From assembly GCA_017529175.1 (NCBI GenBank), contig JAFXNX010000316.1, positions 1-6,440 of the forward strand: a stretch of 6,440 bases of DNA, in the 5' to 3' direction. The position numbers were made by a program, and so were the translations under genes. The notes beneath the pieces are model-generated. The model was given only the letters and a program-made list of their open reading frames with translations, made no database searches and was not told the origin of the DNA. Source of the DNA: Clostridia bacterium. Its GTDB lineage: Bacteria > Bacillota_A > Clostridia > Oscillospirales > CAG-272. Below are positions 1 through 5,018 of this stretch, piece after piece; position 1 is the stretch's first letter, and every line of letters starts with the position of its first letter.

Positions 1-1365
1 GAAACCGATACGAACCTGGTTCTGCAGAAGTTCGCCTACGCAGCGGAGTCTGCGGTTTCCGAGATGGTCGATGTCGTCGGTGCAGCCGATCTCGTGAGGC
101 AGGCAGAGCAGGTAGTTGATGGAAGCGAGTATGTCCTCGCGGATGATGTGCTTCGGACAAAGCTCAGCCATACGCAGCTTGCAAAGACGAAGGACTTCCT
201 CTTTGTCGTCTCCCGCTTCTTCCATGATGGAAAGAAGTACGGGGAGCTGTACCTTTTCGCTGGCGTCGATCCCGGAAAGATCGTATCCGAGAACGTCTTC
301 CGCGAATACCGCGTTGTTTGCGAAGACTTTGACTTCAACGCCGTTCTGATCTGTTACGTATACTTCGTTTACGAGATTCTTCTCGATAAGACGGCAGTCT
401 TCCTTTGTGAGGGATTTGCCGCATTCGATGTCGAGAACTTCTCCCGTGACGGGGTTGACCGCGGGGCGTGAGAGTGCGAAACCGCGGATCCTCGATGAGA
501 GCGAAAGTTTCTTATCGTATTTGAATCTGCCGACGGGAGCGAGGTCGTAACGCTTTGCGTCGAAGAAGAGATTGTTGATGAGTATCTCTGCGCTTTCAAC
601 GATCGCGGGCTCGCCCGGACGGAGCTTCTTGTATATCTCTTTGAGCGCCTCGTCTCTTGCCGACGTGTTGTTCTCGATCGCCTGTACTTCGCACTTGTCT
701 CTCTCGAGAGTCGCAAGAAGCATCGGCTCGCGTCCGAACATCTCTTCGATCTTGTCCTGAGTGTCGACGCCGAGAGCGCGTATGAGCATTGTAACGGGCA
801 GCTTGTGGTTCTTATCTATACGGACGTGGAATACGTCGGACGCGTCTGTCTCGTATTCGAGCCATGCGCCACGGTAGGGTATTACGGTCGCGGTATAGAT
901 ATGCTTTGCCGTTTTGTCGATGGTGGAGTCATAATAGATGCCGGGGGAACGGACGATCTGCGATACGATAACTCGCTCCGCTCCGTTGATGACGAACGTT
1001 CCGTTCTGTGTCATTATCGGGAAGTCGCCCATAAAGATTTCGGACTGCTTGACCTCTCCCGTCTCCCTGTTGGTGAGGCGAATTTCGACGCGAAGCGGCG
1101 CCGCGTAGTTGACGTCGCGGTCCTTGCACTCCTCTACGGGGTATTTGGGGGTCTCATCGATCGAGTAACCGATGAAGTCGATCGCGAGCTTTCCGGAATA
1201 GTCAACGATAGGGGAGACGTCTTCCAGAACTTCCGCAAGTCCTTTCGTAACGAACCAGTTGTACGAATCCTTCTGGATCTCGAGAAGATTCGGCATGTCG
1301 ATCGGCTCGTTGATCTTGGAAAAACTCATTCTTTTGTTTTTGCCGAGAATTACGGGTTTTACCAT
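1..1365 (-). CDS. rpoB: RNA polymerase beta subunit, N-terminal 455 residues (partial, runs off left edge)
   Basis: Catalytic beta subunit of bacterial RNA polymerase; with beta' it forms the active site and DNA channel. The frame is open without a stop from the ATG at 1365 to base 1. Recognisable blocks in order are MPNLLEIQKDSYNWF (24-38), PKYPVEECKDRDVNYAAPLRV (73-93), FMGDFPIMTQNGTFVINGAERVIVSQ (111-136), RSPGIYY (139-145), PYRGAWLEYETD (163-174), KLPVTMLIRALG (188-199), ERLRP-like KKLRPGEP (246-253), KRYDLAPVGR (271-280) and TDDIDHLGNRRLR (429-441), ending at LLQNQVRIGF. This covers the beta protrusion/lobe half. The main rifampicin-resistance cluster lies just beyond the edge, so nothing can be said about drug susceptibility. 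ATG 1365 has a GGAG at 1376-1379, 10 nt away. An in-frame ATG seven codons upstream (1386) is less likely because homologues begin at the MV-PV motif. No rplL or rplJ precedes it here. The identification is secure. Confidence 0.98.
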   Translation of the reverse strand, partial: MVKPVILGKNKRMSFSKINEPIDMPNLLEIQKDSYNWFVTKGLAEVLEDVSPIVDYSGKLAIDFIGYSIDETPKYPVEECKDRDVNYAAPLRVEIRLTNRETGEVKQSEIFMGDFPIMTQNGTFVINGAERVIVSQIVRSPGIYYDSTIDKTAKHIYTATVIPYRGAWLEYETDASDVFHVRIDKNHKLPVTMLIRALGVDTQDKIEEMFGREPMLLATLERDKCEVQAIENNTSARDEALKEIYKKLRPGEPAIVESAEILINNLFFDAKRYDLAPVGRFKYDKKLSLSSRIRGFALSRPAVNPVTGEVLDIECGKSLTKEDCRLIEKNLVNEVYVTDQNGVEVKVFANNAVFAEDVLGYDLSGIDASEKVQLPVLLSIMEEAGDDKEEVLRLCKLRMAELCPKHIIREDILASINYLLCLPHEIGCTDDIDHLGNRRLRCVGELLQNQVRIGF

Positions 1366-1498
1366 TCTTTCTACACTCCATTCCATTCAAAATTGCGCCG
1401 GTTTTACCGTATCGCCCCGCGTCTCTCACACGCGCGAAGCAATATAAAACGGGCGTAAAATTGAAATAATATTTAATTATAAAAGCAATGTAACGCAG
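1366..1498 (-). promoter_or_regulatory. rpoB 5' leader, about 130 nt, with small hairpins
   Basis: If transcription starts about 7 bases past the TATGAT box (near 1498), rpoB mRNA has an untranslated leader of about 130 nt. The distal part is AT-rich. The proximal part is GC-rich and contains two perfect inverted repeats: CGCGT-(7)-ACGCG at 1418-1434, extendable by TCG/CGA across a GGG bulge, and CGGT-AAA-ACCG at 1399-1409. The second ends about 20 nt before the ribosome binding site. There is no T-run after either hairpin, so neither looks like an attenuator terminator. I recognise no known riboswitch or ribosomal-protein binding site. Whether the leader regulates rpoB is unknown. Confidence 0.45.
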
Positions 1499-1504
1499 TT
1501 TATT

Positions 1505-1533
1505 ATCATAAACTAAAAGCGCGCAAATGTCAA
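1505..1533 (-). promoter_or_regulatory. Sigma-A-type promoter of rpoB
   Basis: On the minus strand a perfect -35 TTGACA (1533-1528) is followed by a 17-base spacer and TATGAT (1510-1505), one mismatch from the -10 consensus. The expected start is near 1498. The bases just upstream of the -35 are AT-rich (1534-1560), as in an UP element. This is one of the best housekeeping promoters in the window, and it is placed to drive rpoB directly. Confidence 0.8.
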
Positions 1534-1554
1534 TACTTTCTTTGAAATAAAGTG

Positions 1555-1650
1555 TTTGCAATACCTTTTTCTGTTACAATTTACAGAAATTATATAGAAA
1601 CTTTACAAAAAATTTAAATGTAAAAATATTGTAAAATTTGCATCAAAACA
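1555..1650. other. AT-rich block upstream of the rpoB promoter with repeated TTTACA/TGTAAA words
   Basis: This non-coding stretch is strongly AT-rich compared with the genes on either side. It holds TTACAA (1574), TTTACA (1580 and 1602), TGTAAA (1619) and TTGTAAA (1629). TTTACAA at 1602-1608 and TTGTAAA at 1629-1635 form a perfect 7-bp inverted repeat. A minus-strand TATAAT at 1594-1589 has only a weak -35 (TTTAAA, 18-base spacer). It could be an accessory promoter, a regulator site, or simply low-complexity DNA at an intergenic boundary. The evidence does not decide between these. Confidence 0.3.
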
Positions 1651-1653
1651 AAG

Positions 1654-1728
1654 AAAAAAGCCGCGGATCTCACGCGCGTATGACGCGCTTCCACAGCTTG
1701 TTATTTCGTTTGTTTTCAGACGGCTTTT
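1654..1728 (-). terminator. Probable rho-independent terminator after the 4-TM membrane protein gene
   Basis: Directly after the stop of the small membrane protein gene, the minus strand carries AAAAGCCG (1728-1721). This pairs perfectly with CGGCTTTT (1663-1656) and is followed by two more T (1655-1654). The outer stem can extend by TCT/AGA past a 4-base bulge, and it encloses a compact hairpin GCGCGT-(3)-ACGCGC at 1674-1688. The large enclosed loop (57 nt) makes it less typical than a simple hairpin. Its position between this gene and the rpoB promoter supports a terminator that isolates rpoB. On the plus strand the same stem ends in only four T, so bidirectional function is doubtful. Confidence 0.5.
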
Positions 1729-1729
1729 G

Positions 1730-2149
1730 TCACTCTGCGGCAGGAGATTTGCTCCTTATATTTTTTACCGTACGCACGAGAAAGATAAGCGCGCCCGCCG
1801 CGCACATCGCCGCTCCGGCGGCGAGCATCGGGACTTCAAAGCGGCTCTTTGTTCCCGCTATCCTGACGACGCCTCTCAGGACGAACGCCAGACTGAGAAG
1901 AGAGACTCCGGAGTTGTATACGTTGAAAGCAAGGCGCGATCTTGTGACGCCTGATTTCAGTGACGCAAGAACGGAATACGGCAGAACGCAAAGAGCAAAG
2001 ACGCAGATGAAAGCGTAAGTCATGAATCTCGAGTGAACCCCGCGCCCGTATTCGTCGTATATGATTCCGAAAACGATAAGTGCCATCGTGATCACCGACG
2101 ACACGGCGGACGCTCTGACATAGTGCATCCTATCTTCCGATATATACAA
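1730..2149 (-). CDS. Small four-helix integral membrane protein, function unknown
   Basis: This encodes 139 residues if started at TTG 2149, or 132 from ATG 2128. I do not recognise the family. Four hydrophobic segments are visible at about 15-31, 43-63, 77-98 and 105-126, with basic residues in the loops and at the C-terminus (RTVKNIRSKSPAAE), so it is probably a polytopic inner-membrane protein with no enzyme motif. It follows the phosphodiester glycosidase gene in the same direction. The TTG start overlaps that gene by 20 bases and sits 6 nt after an excellent AGGTGA (2161-2156), which lies inside the glycosidase's last codons. The ATG lies one base past the glycosidase stop, with GGAA six bases upstream. 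Either way the two are translationally coupled. The protein may be a membrane partner of the glycosidase, but only the gene arrangement supports this. Confidence 0.75.
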   Translation of the reverse strand: MYISEDRMHYVRASAVSSVITMALIVFGIIYDEYGRGVHSRFMTYAFICVFALCVLPYSVLASLKSGVTRSRLAFNVYNSGVSLLSLAFVLRGVVRIAGTKSRFEVPMLAAGAAMCAAGALIFLVRTVKNIRSKSPAAE

Positions 2150-3047
2150 TGTCGCTCACCTCTCTTTCTTCGATCTTACTGCCGTCCCACGTCGGTTTGT
2201 TGACGACTCTTCCGCAGAACCACATTTCAGCGGAGCCGCCGCCGTCGAGGTTGTACGCGTCGGTGCATCCGAGCTGCTTCATTTTAAGCGCGAGCTGATA
2301 GACGGACAGTCCCGCGGACTCTTCCGTTCTGCCGTCGGATACGACGAAAACGTAATGCCCCGTGCCGACGAAACCTATCGCCGTTCTCGGATTGCTCACC
2401 TGTTCCAGATATTCTCTGACTATCACCGTGTTTTCGTCAACGGTCGGCTCTCCGTTTTTCACGAGCGTCGGGCCGAACGAGAGTATGTCCCTTGCGCCGC
2501 TAACGAGCGTCGTCGCGTCGCAGACGTTTTCATCGGCAAAGCTGAAACTGCCGTCGAGGTTGATGACGAGCGCTTCGTACCCCGATGATGAGGTTCTGTA
2601 GAGAACGCCGTTTCTCATGACGAATCCTTCGGCGCGGAATCCGTAATAATCGCCGTTTATCGAGACGATCGCCCCGAGACGTTCGGACATTGAGGAAACA
2701 GTCTCGGTGTAGTGAACGCCGCACTTGTCTTCTGCAAGTCCGGTCTTCAGATACGAAGGATCGGCGATGACTATATCCGCGATATAAACGTCGGTGTCAA
2801 AATACCGCTCTGTATTGATGTTTACTTCTATCGAGCCGTCGTTGTAACAGTCGTCGGTCTGCACAATGCCGTGATCGACCGCGCCGGCTTCGACTGACCC
2901 ACCGTCGTCAAACGCGGGGTTTGACATGATGGGGTCTATTTCTCTCGGAAATACGAAGGTATCGAGAAGAGCGTATGTCATAAGCAGTGATAACGCTATC
3001 CCGAACGTGATCGCCCACGCGTATTTCCTCATAAAAAACTTTTTCAT
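2130..3047 (-). CDS. Membrane-anchored phosphodiester glycosidase family protein (NAGPA-like domain)
   Basis: A 305-residue protein with a short basic N-terminus (MKKFFMRKY), one hydrophobic helix at about 9-33, and an outward-facing domain from about residue 75 to the end. That domain carries the signature blocks of the NAGPA-type phosphodiester glycosidase family, related to the enzyme that uncovers mannose-6-phosphate by removing GlcNAc-1-phosphate: SINGDYYGF (129-137), GFVMRNGVLYR (141-151), SFGPTLVKNGE (190-200), NPRTAIG (219-225), VSDGR (236-240) and NLDGGGSAEMWF (266-277), closing with VSDIVYIGR. D133 and D268 sit in the most conserved positions. In bacteria such proteins are thought to hydrolyse sugar phosphodiesters in envelope or exported polysaccharides; the substrate here is unknown. 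No SPase I or lipobox site stands out, so it probably stays anchored. ATG 3047 has GGAG six nt upstream. It has its own promoter, and the 4-TM gene overlaps its end. Confidence 0.88.
   Translation of the reverse strand: MKKFFMRKYAWAITFGIALSLLMTYALLDTFVFPREIDPIMSNPAFDDGGSVEAGAVDHGIVQTDDCYNDGSIEVNINTERYFDTDVYIADIVIADPSYLKTGLAEDKCGVHYTETVSSMSERLGAIVSINGDYYGFRAEGFVMRNGVLYRTSSSGYEALVINLDGSFSFADENVCDATTLVSGARDILSFGPTLVKNGEPTVDENTVIVREYLEQVSNPRTAIGFVGTGHYVFVVSDGRTEESAGLSVYQLALKMKQLGCTDAYNLDGGGSAEMWFCGRVVNKPTWDGSKIEEREVSDIVYIGR
2150..2161 (-). promoter_or_regulatory. Ribosome binding site within the glycosidase gene that favours a TTG start for the 4-TM protein
   Basis: The minus strand reads GAGAGGTGA, then GCGACA, then TTG. 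The AGGTGA core (2161-2156) is an almost ideal Shine-Dalgarno sequence at 6-nt spacing from TTG 2149, while also encoding Glu-Val-Ser near the glycosidase C-terminus. The competing ATG at 2128 has a weaker GGAA. The site makes the TTG start slightly more likely, but both could be used. Confidence 0.55.
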
Positions 3048-3078
3048 TCTGTTCTCCGGATGTGTCGATATCTAATTT

Positions 3079-3107
3079 ATTATATTAGCAATTTTTCGAC
3101 TTGTAAA
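3079..3107 (-). promoter_or_regulatory. Sigma-A-type promoter of the phosphodiester glycosidase gene
   Basis: On the minus strand, TTTACA (3107-3102), a 17-base spacer and a perfect TATAAT (3084-3079) lie in the 87-bp gap between the peptidase stop and the glycosidase start. The predicted transcript begins near 3072, leaving a leader of about 25 nt with the GGAG site. The glycosidase and 4-TM genes can therefore be expressed independently of the peptidase. I see no convincing terminator hairpin with a T-run after the peptidase, so read-through is also possible. Confidence 0.72.
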
Positions 3108-3134
3108 GACCATCCGGTAATTTTCTGGTAAACG

Positions 3135-4052
3135 TCAGTCGAACAGAGACGGAAATACGAAGAGAAGACGGCGCAGTTTCTCATATACCGGGACGACGTC
3201 GGATGAGGGCAGAGGGTTTTCTCCGAGACCGCACTCGAGAGTAAACGACGGTAATTTGAGCGACGCGCACAGCCAGTCGGTCATACCGCCGTAGGCGGCG
3301 GCGCCGGACGGATCGCAAAGGCGGTATCCCGTAAGGCGTGAGACTTCATTGCCGATCGACTTCACCCGCGCCGGCGCGTCGCCGCAGTATATCTCCTCTC
3401 CCTGCGTGTGGAGCGTGAGGCACCCTTCGATACCTTCGTTGAACCTTATGTAATTGCAGAGCGCTCCGACTTCCGGCTCGCTTTCCGGGTATTCGCCCGA
3501 ATAACGCGTCGGCGCGCCGCCTTCTATCCCGAGCGAGCGCTCGACGGCTTTGTACTCGTAAAACCCCGCGTCGTAGTTGTGATTGAGATCGACGCCTCTC
3601 GCGTTCGCCTGCCATCGGGTGAAATCGTCGCCGCCGTTCATCTTTATCAGTCGCTCGCGCATCGGATGATCCTTTGGCGCCCCGTTTATCTCAATGTCGA
3701 CTCCGTCGCAGTTCAGCATCGGTATCACGACGATGCGGCGCTCCTCTGACTGCCTTGCAATATCCGTCCCGTATTCAGCGCTTTTTTCATTTGCGGCATT
3801 AAGATAGTCATGCGCGAACATAAGAAGGACGCTCGACGTCAGGTGCTCCATTCCGTGATGCGCTCCGACGTAAAGATACGTTTTGTCCGCAAGGTCGTTA
3901 CCGAGGGTGATCATGGGGATAGCTCTGCCGAGCAGCGTCGTGCCGAGATAGGTAAACGACGCGCCGGGCATGGCTGCAATAGCTCTTACGCTCCTCATCA
4001 GCGCCGCGTAATCGGTAGGAATGTCGGGAAGAGTGTATTTGTCGTAAATCAA
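3135..4052 (-). CDS. M14-family zinc carboxypeptidase, gamma-D-glutamyl-diamino acid peptidase-like, cytoplasmic
   Basis: A 305-residue metallopeptidase of the carboxypeptidase A fold. The zinc ligands can be read: H66 and E69 in GAHHGMEH, and H215 in CLTLHTQGEEIYCG. The substrate-binding region is NARGVDLNHNYDAGF (150-164), with R152 and N157-N159. YSGEYPESEPE (184-194) is a typical M14 block, and the catalytic glutamate is E273 in PSFTLECGLGENPL. The LHTQGEEIY block and overall length resemble the bacterial branch that cuts the gamma-D-Glu-diaminopimelate bond of wall peptides (endopeptidase I / MpaA type), so muropeptide recycling is the likeliest role; substrate choice is inferred. There is no signal peptide, LysM or SH3 domain, which points to a cytoplasmic enzyme. 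The start is TTG 4052, with AGGTGA (4065-4060) seven nt upstream; the next in-frame ATG (residue 19) would cut into the N-terminal region. It is first in the leftward block, divergent from the 6-TM gene. Confidence 0.9.
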   Translation of the reverse strand: MIYDKYTLPDIPTDYAALMRSVRAIAAMPGASFTYLGTTLLGRAIPMITLGNDLADKTYLYVGAHHGMEHLTSSVLLMFAHDYLNAANEKSAEYGTDIARQSEERRIVVIPMLNCDGVDIEINGAPKDHPMRERLIKMNGGDDFTRWQANARGVDLNHNYDAGFYEYKAVERSLGIEGGAPTRYSGEYPESEPEVGALCNYIRFNEGIEGCLTLHTQGEEIYCGDAPARVKSIGNEVSRLTGYRLCDPSGAAAYGGMTDWLCASLKLPSFTLECGLGENPLPSSDVVPVYEKLRRLLFVFPSLFD

Positions 4053-4065
4053 TATTTTGTCACCT
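4053..4065 (-). promoter_or_regulatory. Ribosome binding site deciding the TTG start of the M14 peptidase
   Basis: The minus strand has AAAGAGGTGA, with the AGGTGA core at 4065-4060, seven bases before TTG 4052. No ATG or GTG in frame lies closer to it. This site therefore fixes a non-ATG initiation codon for the peptidase. Confidence 0.75.
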
Positions 4066-4077
4066 CTTTTCTTCTAA

Positions 4078-4106
4078 ATAATATGCGCACGAAGAATTAA
4101 TATGAA
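4078..4106 (-). promoter_or_regulatory. Candidate promoter of the M14 peptidase gene
   Basis: TTCATA (4106-4101), a 17-base spacer and TATTAT (4083-4078) on the minus strand would start transcription near 4071, about 20 nt before the TTG. The -35 has four of six consensus bases and the -10 five of six. It is a reasonable but not strong call. It lies within the 132-bp divergent intergenic region. Confidence 0.4.
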
Positions 4107-4148
4107 GACAATTGTTTACAAAATAGTGATAGAATTTGCCGCCGCGTG

Positions 4149-4157
4149 TGATAAGAT
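4149..4157 (+). promoter_or_regulatory. Candidate extended -10 promoter of the 6-TM membrane protein gene
   Basis: TGA-TAAGAT at 4149-4157 matches the extended -10 pattern (TGn followed by a -10 hexamer), which can work without a good -35, and no good -35 is seen at the right distance. A start near 4164 would leave a leader of about 20 nt carrying GGAG at 4173-4176. The hexamer matches only four of six consensus bases, so this is tentative. Confidence 0.3.
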
Positions 4158-4184
4158 AGTTTTAATTATTGTGGAGTACTGAGT

Positions 4185-4940
4185 ATGGAACGAGAACTTG
4201 ATTTCAAATGCGAGGGCGTGAATATTCATCCCTGCTGCAGCAAAAAGACCTGTCTTATCTGCGCGGCGTCTTTTCTTGCGGCGGTTGCGCTTTGCCGCGC
4301 GCTCGACATAGTATGCGCCTCATGGGAGGCTGACGTTATGGTGTCCGACGCTGCGACGTCCGCGCTCTCCGCCGTGATAAGCGTACTGTCCGTTGCCGCC
4401 GCGGCGTTTTCGGGCGGCGCGCTGATATTCTTTTTACTTTACGGCAAATCAAATGAATACCGCGTCTCGGCGCTGTTGTTTTCCGCGGTCATTTTAGCGG
4501 ACAGAGCTTTTTATATAGTTTTTTCCGTTCTGACCGGAGTCAAGACCTTTGTGCCGGGTTCAGGCGCTGACGCTTACGTCAGAGTCATAGCGGACGCTTT
4601 GTCGTTTATCGCCGCGTATTGCGCGACCTCGTTCTTCGGCAAAAGGATAAAGGGGTCCGGTAAGACAAGTACGGAAAACTCGGAGTGGCGTCTTGCGCTC
4701 GTCTTCAGCGCGGTCCTTTGCGCCGCGCAGCTCATTTATCAGGTATATAATACGGTCGTGTTTTTGAACTCTTACAACGACGTTACGTCACTCGAAAAGA
4801 CGCAGATCGCGGGAGATTATCTGTTTATTCTTCTTCGCTACGGCGTCGTTATGTTCGGGGCGGTGATCGCATCGTTTTCCATCATAAGGAAAACAATTGA
4901 TGAGCGTATCAGAAAAAAGTCGGGATCAAATAAAAAATGA
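4185..4940 (+). CDS. Six-helix integral membrane protein with cysteine-rich N-terminus, function unknown
   Basis: A 251-residue protein I do not recognise. After a hydrophilic N-terminal segment of about 20 residues, hydrophobic stretches lie at about 23-45, 60-86, 93-118, 134-152, 168-194 and 212-234, which suggests six transmembrane helices. A strongly basic tail follows (RKTIDERIRKKSGSNKK), consistent with a cytoplasmic C-terminus and, with six helices, a cytoplasmic N-terminus. Five cysteines cluster at residues 9, 17, 18, 23 and 26; C17-C18...C23..C26 could bind a metal but matches no motif I can name. No transporter, kinase or protease signature was found. ATG 4185 has GGAG at 4173-4176, eight nt upstream. 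Its stop overlaps the -35 region of the promoter for the next gene, with no terminator hairpin and T-run between, so some read-through into the lipoprotein gene is likely. Confidence 0.82.
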   Translation: MERELDFKCEGVNIHPCCSKKTCLICAASFLAAVALCRALDIVCASWEADVMVSDAATSALSAVISVLSVAAAAFSGGALIFFLLYGKSNEYRVSALLFSAVILADRAFYIVFSVLTGVKTFVPGSGADAYVRVIADALSFIAAYCATSFFGKRIKGSGKTSTENSEWRLALVFSAVLCAAQLIYQVYNTVVFLNSYNDVTSLEKTQIAGDYLFILLRYGVVMFGAVIASFSIIRKTIDERIRKKSGSNKK

Positions 4941-4968
4941 TGACAAACGGAAAAATCCGTGATATAAT
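4940..4968 (+). promoter_or_regulatory. Sigma-A-type promoter of the trigger-factor-like lipoprotein gene, with a palindrome in its spacer
   Basis: ATGACA (4940-4945), a 17-base spacer and a perfect TATAAT (4963-4968) place the start near 4975. The -35 begins on the last base of the preceding gene's TGA stop. Almost all of the spacer is a perfect inverted repeat, ACGGA-AAAA-TCCGT (4947-4960). A repressor bound there would block RNA polymerase. Alternatively, the repeat is a weak hairpin at the 3' end of the upstream transcript; it lacks a T-run. Confidence 0.72.
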
Positions 4969-4972
4969 AAAT

Positions 4973-4991
4973 AAGTCCGGCGACCGGACTT
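4973..4991 (+). repeat. Perfect 8-bp inverted repeat at the predicted transcription start of the lipoprotein gene
   Basis: AAGTCCGG-CGA-CCGGACTT forms an 8-bp, GC-rich stem with a 3-base loop. It coincides with the predicted +1 (about 4975), so the mRNA would begin with the hairpin. The bases after it (TAGTAATTG) are not a T-run, which argues against a terminator for the 6-TM gene. Likely roles are a 5'-terminal stabilising stem-loop or an operator overlapping the start site. It ends 16 nt before the GAGGTG ribosome binding site and leaves that site free. Confidence 0.6.
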
Positions 4992-5018
4992 TAGTAATTG
5001 ATTTATTGAGGTGAAACA

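Noticed and set aside
64..471. Open frame of 135 codons on the plus strand
   Set aside because: Antisense to rpoB, with no ribosome binding site or recognisable protein.
1..1365. Reading rifampicin-resistance status from rpoB
   Set aside because: The visible part ends at LLQNQVRIGF, before the main resistance cluster, so no conclusion is possible.
805..1458. Open frame of 217 codons on the plus strand
   Set aside because: It is antisense to rpoB and runs into its leader. It shows no family motif, and rpoB is unambiguous on the other strand.
1202..1561. Minus-strand open frame of 119 codons crossing the rpoB promoter and start
   Set aside because: It is in a different frame from rpoB, begins upstream of the predicted transcription start, and has no motif. 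The overlap with a strong promoter and leader makes it a chance frame.
1638..2018. Plus-strand open frame of 126 codons
   Set aside because: It covers the terminator region and antisense of the 4-TM gene, and its protein has no membrane or domain pattern, whereas the minus frame reads clear hydrophobic helices.
3408..3749. Plus-strand open frame of 113 codons
   Set aside because: Antisense to the M14 peptidase, whose zinc and catalytic motifs are intact on the minus strand.
4947..4960. ACGGA-AAAA-TCCGT as a terminator for the 6-TM gene
   Set aside because: The stem is only 5 bp and is followed by GATATAATAA, not a T-run. It fits better as a promoter-spacer palindrome.
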